Origin: Lenzites betulinus
Taxonomy: Eukaryota; Basidiomycota; Agaricomycetes; Polyporales; Polyporaceae
DNA length: 64,000 nucleotides
Direction: 5' to 3'
NCBI GenBank assembly: GCA_022264855.1
Contig: JABYQU010000021.1
Coordinates: 124,001 to 188,000 of the forward strand
Shown: positions 22,033-34,643 of the stretch, piece after piece
Layout of the letters: every line of letters starts with the position of its first letter
How positions within the stretch are numbered: position 1 is the first letter of the stretch
Position numbers and translations under genes: made by a program
Notes under the pieces: model-generated
Told to the model about the DNA's origin: nothing
Databases searched by the model: none
Seen by the model: the letters and a program-made list of their open reading frames with translations, nothing else

Positions 22033-25000
22033 CTATTTCATAGAAGCCGCGACCAGATCAAGCTCCCTCGCAATCAACGAATTTGGACACGACTTCCGCA
22101 ATTGCCTGTTCAACGCATCAGCAAACGCTTCACAGTCCGACAAGGAGTAGAACACGTACTCAAGCTTCGCCTTGTCCCCGCGGTCTTTGCACTCCTTCCC
22201 TGCTGCGTGCCAATCTCCGCACAATACGTACAGGTCTGCACGCTTCGGCCCGTCGCAGCGCGCAACGAAGGTCGCCGCTTCCTTCGGGTGGCCCTTCTCC
22301 ACGAGATGCTTCACGAACACCTCGTAGCCGATGGGGCTCCGCTTCGAGCGCGCGAAGAGCTCGAGGCCCTCGAAGTCGCGTATCTCCGTCAACGCGTGCA
22401 GCTTCACGTACCAGAAGCTGGAGAACGTCCCGGTCAGATTCTGTTCTCCGCTTGATGTGATGGGGCACAGAAGGGAATCGGTACTGACCGCCTGTCGGGG
22501 ACCTTGAAGTCGGACTTGACCTTGTCTGCACGTTTGGCCATGCCGTTGAGGAGACATGTGCGGATTGTCTCATTGACGCTGAGCCCGAAGAACACGATCT
22601 TCCCGTCGGCCTCCTTCTCGAGCTGTTGCTGTTGGACGAGCAGTCGCACGCTCTCATCCGTGATCTGATGCGGACAGAAGGAATTAATCAGCACATCCAT
22701 TCTCCAACCAGGAGTATGCGATTAACCTTGGCTTCGAACGAGCGGTCCTTGTCTTCGGAGAAGAACTTCTGTGCCGCCTTTACAGACGTGATCTTCGCCG
22801 CGGGGTCCTGAGGTGATGATCACACGCCCCTATCAGAACACACACATATATCAAGCGAAATAGCTGAGCGTACCGAACTGCTCGCGGCGTCCTCGAGGCA
22901 GAGCACGGCGCTCTCCACACGGCGGTCGTCCGAGTAATAGAAGTCGCGGAGCATGTCCCGATTCTGCGCGCGCGCGTATACCTGTAGTAGTCGGCTTGCG
23001 AGCGCGAGACGCGGTCCGCCCTCCTCGATGAGGCGGAAGAATGAACCGAGTGAGAGGCGTTTCTGAAGATGCAGGAGGACATGGTACACTGCAATCATGA
23101 CGTCAAGTTTGTTTAGTGGGACTATTATCGACGGGCAAATTGCCACGAACCTAGGTCAGTGTCGCCGCTCTCGACCGCCTTTGCGAGCGCGAGCTTGTCT
23201 TCCTGCATGTTGAGCAGAAGTGGCACCTGGTCAGATGCTTTGGTCTCGTGGTCCAGTAGCTGCACAACACAAGCGCGAAAGCCAGTAAGTACCGCTACCA
23301 CGCGTATATCCACAAGTACTCACCCGAGTCGCGAGCGCCGTCCGCCCAACCTCCCATGCACGTTTCGCAATATCCGCATAGCTCACTCCGCCCCCGCCGA
23401 GCTTCTCGAACTTCTCGACGATGACCCGGCAGAGCGCGTCCTCGCCATCGAGCTCCGCGTTCTTGCCTGTTCCCGACGCGGATGGCTTCGTGCGCAAGAT
23501 TTTAGCGCATGCCCAGTGCTTGAGGACCGCGTCTGGGGGCAGGGAGAGGTAGGAGGAGATGCGGAGCGCGAGGAGATGTAGGTTTCGCGCGAGAAGACGA
23601 GATATGAGATGTGAGGGCGAGAGTTGGGTGTACCTATATGAAGATGATCAGGGTATGCGTTGATGCATATCGCATACCGACTCTTACTGGGCGTAGGACA
23701 AAGGGATGCCAATTTCGTAGAACCGCACCGCGTTCAGTACTTTGAGCGCCTGCCCGACGTGGACAAAGTCCGACGGGTCGTACAGATCCAAGAATGACCG
23801 TCCGAACTTGGCAGCCTACACGCATATATCCAATCCCGTGCTATTAGCAAGCAAGTTTTCGGAGCTCAGAAGTCACCTACGTTGAGCAGCCGCCGCTGCC
23901 AGTATGGCTCCCATTCTCGCGCCGCAGCGTCGATGCATTCATCAACCGCCGCGGCGAGCTCGGGACGGATGCTGCGTATGCTCTCATCTGCCTTGGGCGA
24001 GCGCCGTGAAAAGTTCTCCCATGCATCAAAGAGGATGGCGGAAGGGGATGTCGAACCAGGGCGGAAAACAGATGTTGACGAAACTAAGTTCTACTCAGCA
24101 TGTATGCATAGATATGGAAGCGCGAGCGGTGGCCGACATACCTGGCACTTTCTGAACAAAGTCGCATGTGTCTGGGCCAATAATGCGAATCCCGTCCGGC
24201 TCAGTGACCGTGAACATCGACCCAGGGTAGAAATACCTATATATGAGAGAGACATCAAAATCCTACCGTACCAGGAGGGGGAACGCGCTTAACGCACTGG
24301 AGAGTGTCTCCAAAGGGTCCAACTAGAACTGCGAGGTGACTCCACGTAACAAGCACCGCGTCGTTCCCGCACCATTCGACCTGGTGTACCTCGCCTTGCG
24401 CGCCCACAACGCCCGTTGCTGTGTCAAACTCTGCGAGGCTGCGCTGGAAGTCCGTCGAGACGACCCATAGCAGCCCAGAGTACGTGAGGAGCGCGAGCGA
24501 CTTGCCATTCGGAGACGGCGCCATGTGCGTAAACGGCCCGCGCGAAATGCGCTGGTCGACGTTCTCAAGATTGTCCACGCTGCAGATTGTTGCGTCCACG
24601 GAGAGCAGCACCTCGACGTGTCGCGAGATCATCTGGTCCGGCGGGATGACCGTCCATGACTGTGGCGGCTGCGACAGCCCTGTCGCGCGTTCGGCATGTA
24701 CTTCTCTTTGAGCTGAAGGGAAGAAGACGCACCTGGGTTGGCCAATGTGAGCGGCTTCCCGCCGCCCCACTCCCGAACTTCAAGGAACGTGAGCGATCCG
24801 GTGAGCGCGACGAGGCCCGTTTCGTGTATTCGCGCGTCAATAATCCCCGTCTCGCCTGCGTCGCTTCCTAGCGAGTGTTGCTGGTACTCGCCCTGAAGGT
24901 CGTATATACGGTACACGCCCTCCTCATTAAGCACCACAAGCCGCTCGTCATGCGTCCAGCCGAAGCGCACTATCTTCGCTTGGTCCCACTGCACAAGCAC

Positions 25001-25360
25001 ACGTTAGGTGCACACATATAGCGGAATCTCAGAGGAAATATCCACACTGAAGAGCAGAAGTCCTTCGCCGGCGGGCGAGTACACTTGTATTTGCGCTTTG
25101 GAGAACGCAGGTGCTGCGCGGCCGAGAGCGACAACCTTTGTCGTATCGCGCATGATAGCTATACACACTTTGAGCCCATGTACGGTTCCAATGACCACTT
25201 AAGAACGCGTACCTATGGGCCCCCCATACCGGCAACCCGCGATGATGAAGTCCTGGAGGTCTCCGGGAAGCTTGCCCGGAATGGAATAGAGCTGGTGACG
25301 CCGGTAGAAGACCGTGCCATCTTGCATGGCCTCCCATGAGAGGGTCGGATGGTCTGTCAT
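22033..25360 (-). CDS. VPS16: Vps16, core subunit of CORVET/HOPS tethering complexes
   Basis: The start ATG at 25360 opens [20 protein letters not shown]; the stop is at 22033. The N-terminal half reads as the Vps16 beta-propeller ([20 protein letters not shown] and [15 protein letters not shown] among its strands). The C-terminal half is the alpha-solenoid: [60 protein letters not shown] and [13 protein letters not shown] are near-diagnostic for Vps16. The protein is broken by many short introns. Vps16 binds Vps33 and is needed for endosome and vacuole fusion. The start is well defined because the first residues match the family N-terminus. Exon borders in 22.6-24.3 kb were not all fixed. 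Confidence 0.92.
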
Positions 25361-25677
25361 TGTTTCCAAGACGGTCAGGAAACAATACAGCAAGCGAGGC
25401 GATCGAGGAGAGTGTTAACACAGTTAAGCGTGGTCGTGGACCAGCGCGGAGAAGCGTTAGCGCGTCATTACATCATTCAAGTACAACTGCTTACTAGGTG
25501 CTTAGCGCTTACTACTTACTACTTACTACTTTAGCGCTCAAGCGCTATGTGAATACACCGGTGACCTGAGTGTCATAACTGCAAGTACACAGTACGCTAT
25601 CATACATACATACATGCCTACATTCATATCTTCTGTTGAATGGTGTCGTAAACGTTCGCCTACTCCTTCGGGCTGCG
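25361..25677. other. Intergenic region with simple repeats
   Basis: Contains TACTACT-type microsatellite around 25510-25530 and CATA repeats near 25600. No gene seen. Confidence 0.6.
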
Positions 25678-27076
25678 TCAGAACTTCCCACCATTGAACG
25701 CCTCCTCAAACGGCGTCCATGACAGGCCACCGTAGCCCTCCATCAGGTCTTCCGTCTCGCGCGTGTACAACTGGCAATCGCGCGGGCGCGGGGTGCCATC
25801 CTGCTCGTGAAAAACAATCAACTTAATTTCACGACATCCTTCGTATACTCAACGTGGGAGACATACCTTCGGGGGCTCAGCGTCTGCGATGATGTGCTCG
25901 TGCGGCAGGCCGAGGAGACGTGAGACAACAAGACAGATCTCGTACTTCGTGAACGGCTCGCCCGCGGAGTAGTGCAGGATCGGGGGGATAACGCGGCTCG
26001 GCGGTAGAGCTATTCAGAATTTGAGGGGGTCGCGAGGAAGCAAGTCGGAACATGGGACGTCAGCTCAGAACTTTTGAAGCGTGATAGGACTGACTGGTCA
26101 AGCAGACGAGGAAGTTCGCGATGTCCACGACGTTCGTAGGGTAGCGTGTCGCGTAGTGGTCCATCTTATAGCGCTTCCCACTCTGGTCGGACACGACGTC
26201 GAGTAGGACGTTTATGGCGCTGTCAGTGTTCTTTTCCACAGGACCGTACCTGAATGAAGTGCTTCAGTCGGTCTGCAGTTTTGGAGTAGGAAGGCGATGA
26301 AAGGACCCACAATACGGGCACGCGGAGAACGATTGACTGGCTTCCAGTAACTCCAAGGACGGCGAGCTCACCGTCTCGCTTCGTCTGGCCATACAAGTTT
26401 AAAGGGTTTGTTTGCGAGGATGGAGTATATGGTGGCGATGTCCCGTCGAACACGTAGTCTTGAACACGAAGACTTGGTTAGATGTCCAAGGTGACGACGA
26501 GCATGAAATATCACCTGTTGAAATGTACACAAGCTTGAACTTGAGGGCTTTCGACAATTTGGCGAGATTGTCAGGTACCGAGACATTGATCTACACGAGT
26601 ACCAAAGTTATTTATTCCAGCAACGATCGGTACGGTGGTGTGCAATGCACGCACTACACGCGTCGCCTCTGGGTCCTACAATGACAGGTCAGATATATAG
26701 CATGTTGATATGTACTACAAACCTACCTTCTCCGCAACATCCGGACGCCTTTCGGCGGCACAGTGAATAACCCCTGCGGCACGGCATGGTGTGGATAAAA
26801 GCGCATCGAACATCACCTCACTGCTTACGCACAGTGTGGCTTGAATTCTGCGAACACTGCTTCCGTCGTCGCGTTATCAGTGAGGTCTAGCTTCTTCAAC
26901 CCTTCCTTTGTGCGCGAATGCGCAAGTCCTAGCACGGTATAACTCCCATCCGCCTTGAAAGCATTGTATACCGCGCTGCCAAGCATGCCCGAAGCACCTG
27001 CGATAATATTAAGCAAGTTCGCCCTTTAGCGGGCCATGGGGAGTTGTATACCTGTGATAAGAACTCGTAGAGACAT
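25678..27076 (-). CDS. MAT2B-like NAD(P)-binding protein (RmlD/SDR superfamily)
   Basis: Start ATG at 27076 (MSLRVLITG) and stop at 25678. A phase-1 intron joins ITG to ASGMLGSAVYNAF, forming the Rossmann GxxGxxG. Further exons give VIHCAAERRPDVAEK, KLVYISTDYVFDGTSPPYTP, the catalytic-type YxxxK in LNLYGQTKRDGELAVLG, VLYGPVEKN, YKMDHYATRYPTNVVDIANF and HYSAGEPFTKYEICLVVSRL. The order and wording match the methionine adenosyltransferase II beta subunit more closely than bacterial dTDP-4-dehydrorhamnose reductase. In animals MAT2B tunes S-adenosylmethionine synthesis by MAT2A; in fungi the role is not well established. Ends NGGKF. Introns are short throughout. Confidence 0.85.
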
Positions 27077-27475
27077 GGCCAATAAGTCGAGGAGGTGGTC
27101 GTGGCAGTACGATTGATTACAAGGTATACTTCTACTGCGAGCAGATGTGGCGTCGATTACGATTGTGGTAAGTACCCACGCCACAAGGCTATAGCTAGTA
27201 AGTAACTTAGTAAGTACTGAACGCTTAAAGGCTGTGGATCTTGCTGAGTTCGCCGTGTTCCCCAGTTGTTCAGATTGAGCGACGTCGTTTGCTGACGCAT
27301 CGAACAGGCAAATGCGAACGTCAACTCAAAAGGGATCCGAGCTCCAGCTAGCAGTGCCGCGCGCCTATGAATGAGTAGTAGCCCACCGAGTGTCTATATG
27401 TGATCCAGATACGATAGATGTAGTGAGTATCCACTCGCAACCTCGAGCAAGCCTAACAGATCTCGCAGTCCTCGC
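27077..27475. other. Intergenic region, no gene seen
   Basis: Promoter side of the MAT2B-like gene and 3' flank of the SPX-EXS transporter gene. Confidence 0.6.
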
Positions 27476-30400
27476 TCATGCATCCGTCTGCGTGGCCGCG
27501 TGGTCCGAGCGAGAGCCTCTGCGCCCACGCTTCCACGACCTGCTGCTCGTGCTTTTCCGATCGTCTTCCTCCTCGTCGCCGTCAGAGTCGTGCGACGGGT
27601 CGTCATAGGAGTACGGGAGCGGCACCTCGCGCGTCACGCGGTACTGATCGATGTTACCGAGGTGTTCGTTCTCCAGACGCACTGCGAAGCAAGCAAAGCG
27701 TCAACCCAAATCCTGAGAGCTCGAGTGTTGGGATGAGACTGATGCGTACGGAAATTCCACTGCCAACGGCGCAGCGATTCAAGAAGAGCAGCGATGAAGG
27801 TCCGGATGATGAAGTCGGGTCCGTTTTGGGGGATGTAGAGCACCCAAATGAAGCGAATTAATATGTTGGTGATCTGCAGGCGCACATAATCAGCGCTGCG
27901 AGGGCATTCGATGAGGCCGTCACTCACTATAGCGAAATAATAGAACTGGAAAAGAAAGTAAGCAACAGGTACTCCAATTAATAGCAACGCGAGCGGCTTA
28001 CTGGTATGTAATTCGTGTATAATAGATTAGGGCGTAGGAAACGGTAAGGAGCGTGAGGTTTGAGGAGGGACCAGTCCATCAGGAGGTCCTGCATGGATTG
28101 TCAAGAGCCACTCTCACCATGGACACGTAAAAGAGGTGCTTACCCATGCGCCCGCATAGAGCGAATAATTCGTTGCAAATACACACCATAACACAAAGAA
28201 GGGCCCGCGTTTTCCCCCTACACATGTGTGAGCCGGAATATACGCGTTTGGAAGTTTCAAGCATACCTTGTTCCCTCCAGAGGTAGTAAAACAGGTAGTA
28301 CAAGATACCGGCGCCGTATTTTCCGCCCTATCCCGACGTTAGTCTCAGCAAGGAGAAGGGAGCGCTGTCCACTCACGTTGATCAAGTGTGTGACGAGGCG
28401 AGAGTCGACCCAACGCTTGATACTCTGCACCAAACGTACGAGCAGCGGCAGCGAAGCGAGGAGGAATGTTATGCCCCATCTAGGGCCTGGGTTCGCTGTA
28501 CAGCGTCGCCATGTTTCGTCGATGCCGGTCGCGTATATGCATCCGACAAAGTACAGATTTGACAGGGTGAATACGAGACTGCAAAACTGATCGCTGTGGG
28601 CGTGTACGCTGTCAGTGGCAGAATTATCAAACAGGCTGCAGACGCGCTTACCCCATCCAGAAGTCCGCGAACTGCGAAACGTAGTTGGTAAGTAATCAGT
28701 AACCATTGTACATGACTAGACTGCATACCTCTACACGATGCACCCCCGATGTCAACAATTTGCCGATGTTTTTGACCAGCCACCAGCGGGAGGGTTTGAA
28801 CATCACAGGTAGTGGGTTGAACATCACCAATGCCGCGAAAGCAAGCCAAAGCAGTGGCCAAGTCGTCGGCGCGACATTCCCGGCGCCCACGCGGGCGAAC
28901 GATAGCCAGAAAGCGTAACAGAGAAGACAAAGCAAGAAAGCAGGCATCTGTGCGGGGCGGGACACAGGAGTAGCGACGCGGCGGTTAGCAAGATTTCAAA
29001 CTAAAGAGGTATGAAAGGAAGCCCAAGGGCGTCTGGTACGTACTTCAAAATATACGCGATGATCCATCCGAGTCCTGAGGTCCAATTCTGCGTGAAAATA
29101 TGAGCTTCATGCTTCGTGACGAGGTGAAGCTTACACACCGAAAATGAAAACGTAGTTGATCCGCGCACGCGACCAGACCAACAAGTTCGTCCCAACCAGC
29201 AGAGCGAACAACGTAGGGATGAAGAAGACAGCATATATGTACATCAGCGCATCCCAGCCGGGTATCGCCGCTCGCGTGTCTTCACGAAAACCTATGGCAA
29301 ATGAAGTCAGTGTATTGATGATACGATGGACGAAGACTATGGCTGACTTCGATATAGGCCATCGGCAAGCGCTGGCACGGCAAGTCCAAGAAACATGCCC
29401 GTCCTGAACGTGCTGAAGTGGTGGCTTGTGTGCTTCGCACCCCCGCGGAGGCGAGCAAGGGCCTTCTTCTTGTCCCCGCGCGCTACGAAAGGCACAGCAA
29501 TTTAGCTCACATCACCCCTTACGAGGGTAACACCATACCGAAACGAGCAGCGAAAAGGGCTTCCATGTCCCGGATCAGCGAATCCACGGTGGCCCCTGAC
29601 GAGAATGCGCTAGGCTCGATTTTCTCCTTTGTGTATGCTTGCTGCGCGGGAATCTGTAGGAAGCTTAACGCCGCGTTCAAATGCTGCGCATACATTCACT
29701 TACGTTGGTGACCTTCTCGAACTTCTTGAGAGCCTTTCGGAAGCCGATCAGGTTCAGGGTCTAGCAGACAGCCTTCTTTAGTGTATACATCGACGACGCA
29801 TGTCATCTCACGCACTCGATAGTTGTTCAACAATTCCAGGCCTCTAGAGGCATGGGAACCTTTTCAGTAAGACTTAAAAAATCGATACATGGGAACCCTC
29901 ACCGGTAACACTCGAGCACGGCCTTCTTGAGCTGCTTCTTCGCATGCTGGTACTCCTCGGGATCGTATCTCATCCCCGCAGCGCTGTTCTTGGTATGCGA
30001 GCCAGCGAAGTGTGCGTGCCGCGGACGCTCCCCGTCCCCCTCTTCATCCGCATCGCTAGCGCTGCCCTTCTTCTGCCCCTCGGCACCCGGTGTGTTCCCA
30101 GCGGGAAGGAACTGGAAAAGCGCCTGTACGCCTTTCTTCGCAGAATTGCTGTTCCGCCAACGCGAACGACCGAGAGTCCCGTCCGGGCTACTGCTCTCGC
30201 CGTTTTTTGTGACCTCGTCCTCACCGCTCCCGCTATCTGTGTGCTTAGCGGCAGTATGTGCTACCTCGGGCTGAGCTATCTCGTCCGATACCGTGACGGC
30301 ATGCGTCTCCTCGGAGTCATCGCTATGGCCGCTAGCGGCTGGTTTAGACGGTAGCGACGACTTCCCACCCTTCAAACTGGCGGGTTTGCCCTGACGGCCT

Positions 30401-31798
30401 TTCCGGCGGCGGATGAGAATGCTTGGGATCATAGGCGCCGAGAGCGGAAGCGGGAGCCATGAGTAAGGCACAGCTGCTATTGGGTGCGCGTCCTGCGGGT
30501 CGTACCACCTGTTAGTTTAGTGCGAGTCTATAGTCGCGGAGACGTCTTACATGGAATGCCCGCCTGTGGTCCTGCAGCTCCTGGAGCTGTTCTTTCAGTA
30601 GTCTCGCTCTATCAAAGAACTTAGGACTGATATGAATACGTAACGTTGACGAGGAAATTACCTGTGTTTCATGTCCCGCTCACGTTCGCTGTAAAAGGTC
30701 TCTACCTTGTCCAGTTCCTGATCGAGTTTGTCAAAGTATGCGCGTTCAACGGGAGTGAGCTGGGGTAGGAGGTCCATGAGGGCAATGGACCGCCTCAGGT
30801 CAAATCGTGGGCCCTGCAGCTCCACTCCTGCCGAGCCTCTTTGCGAGTTCGCGCGGTACGGGTAGTGTGTCGAGGAGAAGGCCCGCCCGAGGATTTCTGT
30901 GACCGTCGCACTCCTCCCGCGGGTGCGCGATCCCGATGCAACTGGCTCTACATGCGCAGAAGACAGAGCGAGTGGACCACTCGTAAGTTCGTCGTGGCCG
31001 GGGGGAGAATGATACTCAGTGCGCTCTTCTGCGGCCGCTTTTACTTCGTCGGGCTCTTCATGAAGTCTGGGGTGGGAGGACGTTGGGGACTCCGAGAGAA
31101 ATTCCTCAGGAGGGGGGCCGCTGCCAAACCTAGTTGCGGTAGAAATTGTCCGACCGGAGTGGTGTGAAGAGGTGTGCTCGTGCTCTGAGCTGTGGCTGGA
31201 ACTCGAGCGAGAAAGAGGGAGAGGTGAGGCGTCGTCATCTTTACTGACAGCCGCTTGTGCTTGATGTGCACGCCGGATTGCGGTTATACGTTTCTTCAGT
31301 CCACGATAGTCTCTGGAAGGAAGAACATGCATTCAGTTATATTCTAGCCGTAAAGCCATACCCAATAGCTCGTCGTTGGAAGCATGGGAAGCAACAAAAC
31401 ATCTGACGGACAAACAGTCACTCGTGCCTGACCCACGCGAAAATATTTCGAGGTCCGGAACAAGACAGTGACGTTCTGTGGTGTCTGGAGAAGATAGCAT
31501 GACAGGTCCGCCGAGGGGGCGACCAGTTGGTTGGCTTTTTCGCGGGCCGCAAGATGCGGCATGTCCGTTGTAGTGGATATCTTCTAATAGGTAAAGTGGG
31601 AATGCACTCACATGTATGCTTTCTTCCACTCAGGTGTCTGATGAACAAACACGAGGCGTGAGCACAAACGGTGTCAGGGGGCAAGGGGGTTGCTTCATCT
31701 TGCTAACCTGAGTCTCTTCGAGGTATCTTCAGGCAAATGGTAGTATAAAAAAGCGAGCTAATGTCCCTGCAGAGTTCTGCTCACCGTGCAAACTTCAT
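27476..31798 (-). CDS. SPX-EXS phosphate transporter (SYG1/XPR1 family)
   Basis: The tiny first exon MKFAR at 31798 is followed by YLEETQ, TPEWKKAYI and DYRGLKKRI, the start of an SPX domain; SPX domains sense inositol pyrophosphates. Two acidic/serine-rich disordered inserts interrupt SPX (about 30.9-31.25 kb and 30.0-30.4 kb). The middle has several membrane helices. The C-terminal EXS domain includes DGLIECPRSADYVRL, IRFIWVLYIPQNGPDFIIRT and WQWNF joined to RLENEHLGNIDQYRVTREVP. It ends with an acidic/basic tail and TGA at 27476. The family (yeast Syg1, human XPR1) exports or moves inorganic phosphate across membranes. A ~275-nt intron lies between KKAYI and DYRGL. More than ten introns; not all borders were fixed. 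Confidence 0.9.
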
Positions 31799-32419
31799 GA
31801 TATTCAAGTGGTGAGGTGCTGTCCGGGATATACGTTCTGCTACGTCGCAACGAAGTCCAGTCGTCGAGCTAGAGATCTGCAGAGAAAGTTAAGAGATAAC
31901 AGAGAAGCCAAGTAACAGAGGCCTTGAGGCGGACGAAGGGGGGAAGAGAGAAACACTCGGCTAGTGCGAAACACTGAAAGTTCGTGACTTCACTGCACGA
32001 TCTCAGATCGGCGCGCCCCTCACGCCCACGTGCTCGGGAAGCACGACCCCTCCTGACCAATGAGCGACAGGCAAAAAGCACGGTGCTCATACTCCGGGAG
32101 TTGACATGTGTACTTGGTACTTACAGTGAGGTTGAGATTGGTTGAGAAGTTGTACTAGGTATATGGTGGGTTTCCACTAGTACTCCTGGCGACAAAGCGG
32201 CGTTTAAACGTTTACCTCTCACATGAAGCAACCGCTGTCCGATAAAACCGGATTAGAGTGTATTTTGCGTATGTCTACGCAAAGTCCAACGTTTGTCGCA
32301 GCCAAAGGGCCCATATAATATGAGAGTTGTGCTAGATTTCGGCGCATTCAGATGTCACCTACTTACAAACTATATCGTAGGATATATTGCACGTAGAAAC
32401 CATACCGAGAGGACTCGAA
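31799..32419. other. Promoter side of the SPX-EXS gene; no other gene
   Basis: A CCAAT element lies near 32057 and long A/T-poor tracts precede 31798. No protein-coding frame is supported. Confidence 0.5.
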
Positions 32420-33931
32420 TCAGGGTGGCTTCACAGAGCGTTCGAGTCGCCGAAGAGCTCCCCGTGCCTCCATCGCGCCAGAACGCATTCCGATGCATTT
32501 GGCCTGCTCCAAGCTGTCCTGGAACGCTTGCCTCGCCGTGTCGTACTTTCCGCCCATCTGCAGCCACGCATAGCGCCGTCAGTCCACCATTCACACGCAC
32601 GCACGAGAGACCCACCTCGAGGAGTGCACCGAGGTTGTAGAGCACGGCGGCGAGGGTCTGCTCGCACAACGCCATCGCCTCCGTCTCTTGTTGTGCGCCG
32701 GGAAGGGTGCGCGTCTTCTCTATCACGCCTTGGGCCTGGCGTGCCCATGATTCGGCATACTTGAGGTTCGTAGGCGGGGGGCCGCGGACCATGAGATCCG
32801 AGAGATTGTTCATTAGCTGGGCTCCTGGTGATCGCGCATTTATTGAGATAACGTAACACGAAAAGGAGGGGATGCGTAATACCTCGACAGCGGTCCTCTA
32901 TTGAGGCATCCTTTTTGTGAGGCGGGGGTTGCATGAGCATTCCGATGGCTTGAAGGTAGAGCGTGGCCGCATATCTGAGCCCCATGTCAAAAAGTTCCCA
33001 GCCAGTGTTCAATCATGTAGAAGAGTACTCACTCGTCCTTGCCTTCACGCGCATAGAACCGACCTAGCACTTCGAGAGGTGCAGCCACGTCTATTTTGCG
33101 AACCCACCACGGCAGGTCCAGCTCCGCCAACATGGATCCGACCTCGCCGTCGGGTTCCTCTGCGCTCACCACTTTCCCCTTCCCCGCGCTGGACTCGTCT
33201 TTGACGACCCGCAGCACCTCTTCGACAGCATAAGTGAGCCATTGCTCGGCCTCTTCGGGGTCTTGCTGGTACACCTCGGCCATCTCCCCAAGTTTGTGCG
33301 CGATAGAGACCGCACGCATGCGCTCCCGGCCCGACAGATCCTTCGTGGCCTGAAGCTGAAGGAGGACCGTTTTGTATATGTCATACGCCTCTTGAGGCCG
33401 ATTCGTGCCCTCAAATGCCTCAGCAAGAGAGACAGCAATACCCGATAGTTTCAGATGGGGCTCGGAAGAGAACGCGGAGAGAGGGAGCGTCTGCGCGGTG
33501 TCCCATGCACTACAGCAGCATTAGCATCGGCGTGCACATACCACACAGAATACGAGCACGCACCGTTGCAGGTAACGGGCACTCAGGTCGAGGTCGCCCT
33601 GGTGTTTCGCCTTGATGCCTGCGCGCAGGTCGCCGCGGACCTCTGGCGGCCACATCGTGAATGTGGTGTAGAACTGGTACCTTCACACACCGCACATACT
33701 TTAGCGTCGCTCGCGGACTCGTGCTCGGTGCACGCACACGCCGTATGCCGTCGATGCGACCCCGACCGCCATGAGGACGCCGAAGAGCGTGGAGACCTTT
33801 GGGTTGGCCCCCGTCCGTGTCCCCGCGGACGTTGTCGATACTGCGCGGCAAGCAGTAAGGGCTGCATTGCGAGGCGACAGGTGTCGCCGTAGCGACGTGG
33901 CTTGTCGTTTGCATGATGCGCGGGCCAACAT
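32420..33931 (-). CDS. Mitochondrial inner-membrane TPR protein (candidate Mgr3-like)
   Basis: ATG 33931 opens a presequence rich in Arg, Ala and Ser with no acidic residue (MLARASCKRQATSLRRHLSP), then a single hydrophobic segment VSTLFGVLMAVGVASTAYG. After an intron, MWPPEVRGDLRAGIKAKHQG starts a helical repeat region: AHKLGEMAEVYQQDPEEAEQ, AATLYLQAIGMLMQ, AVLYNLGALLE and YDTARQAFQDSLEQAKCIGM fit TPR hairpins. The stop is at 32420. Topology therefore predicts an inner-membrane anchor with TPRs facing the intermembrane space. Yeast Mgr3, a substrate adaptor of the i-AAA protease, has this layout; identity is inferred, not proven. The start is head-to-head with SDH5, 124 bp apart. Confidence 0.72.
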
Positions 33932-34055
33932 GCCGAGCTATGTCGAGAGAACCGTGCAGGGGATGTGGTGGTAGCTGGAAGAGCACACAAGGAAGCGAGA
34001 GAAGGTCTACGGCGTTGTGGCGCCCACAATATTTCCGCACTTGCTCCCGACCGCC
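33932..34055. promoter_or_regulatory. Bidirectional promoter between TPR gene and SDH5
   Basis: Only 124 bp separate the two divergent start codons, so both promoters and 5' UTRs must share this segment. No TATA box or CCAAT box is evident. Confidence 0.6.
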
Positions 34056-34643
34056 ATGTCCATGTCCTCCATCGCCCTCAAATTCGCCAGGCAACACTGC
34101 GCCCGCCTCGCGGTACCCCCCGCAAGAGCATTAGCTACGAGCGTACGTCGCTCAGCGGACCCGTGGCCGCTGCCCCACACGCCCGAGCACCTCGAGAAGA
34201 CGACGTCCCCGCCCGACGCGCCCGCCCCGACCCCCCTGCCGCGCCCGGGCGAGCCCGTGGAGAAGATGCGGGCGCGGCTCGTGTACCAGTCGCGCAAGCG
34301 CGGCACGCTCGAGAGCGACCTGCTGCTGAGCACGTTTGCGCAGGAGAGGTTGAGCACGATGGACGAGGGGGAGCTGCACGAGTTTGACAAGGTGCGTCGT
34401 GTTGCCAAGCGCATCGAGGGTGAACGGACGCGATACTTAACGATATTAATTCCCGTTTGTACTCCGGCTGTTCGACGATGCGCTGGGTAGCTCATGGACG
34501 AACCGGACTGGGACATATACTACTGGGCCACTGGGAAGAGGACACCGCCAGAGCGGTGGCTGAACTCTCGCGTACTGGACCAGCTACGGGAGCATGTACG
34601 GAACGAGGGCAAGGTCGTCCGGAGGATGCCCGACCTTTCCTAG
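34056..34643 (+). CDS. SDH5: Succinate dehydrogenase assembly factor 2 (flavinylation factor)
   Basis: Exons 34056-34391 and 34491-34643 join in phase 0, giving 162 aa. The N-terminus ([20 protein letters not shown]) is a mitochondrial presequence. The core [40 protein letters not shown] and [20 protein letters not shown] is the SdhAF2/Emi5 (formerly DUF339) fold. The W-D-I-Y-Y-W and R-K-R-G-x-L-E motifs are family hallmarks. The protein promotes covalent FAD attachment to SdhA in the matrix, so it is needed for complex II. The in-frame ATG at 34062 is an alternative start. Neighbour on the other strand is also mitochondrial. Confidence 0.93.

Noticed and set aside
25500..25610. TACTACT and CATACATA repeats as a CRISPR-like or regulatory array
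   Set aside because: Simple microsatellite; spacers are absent and CRISPR arrays are not expected in a fungal nuclear genome.
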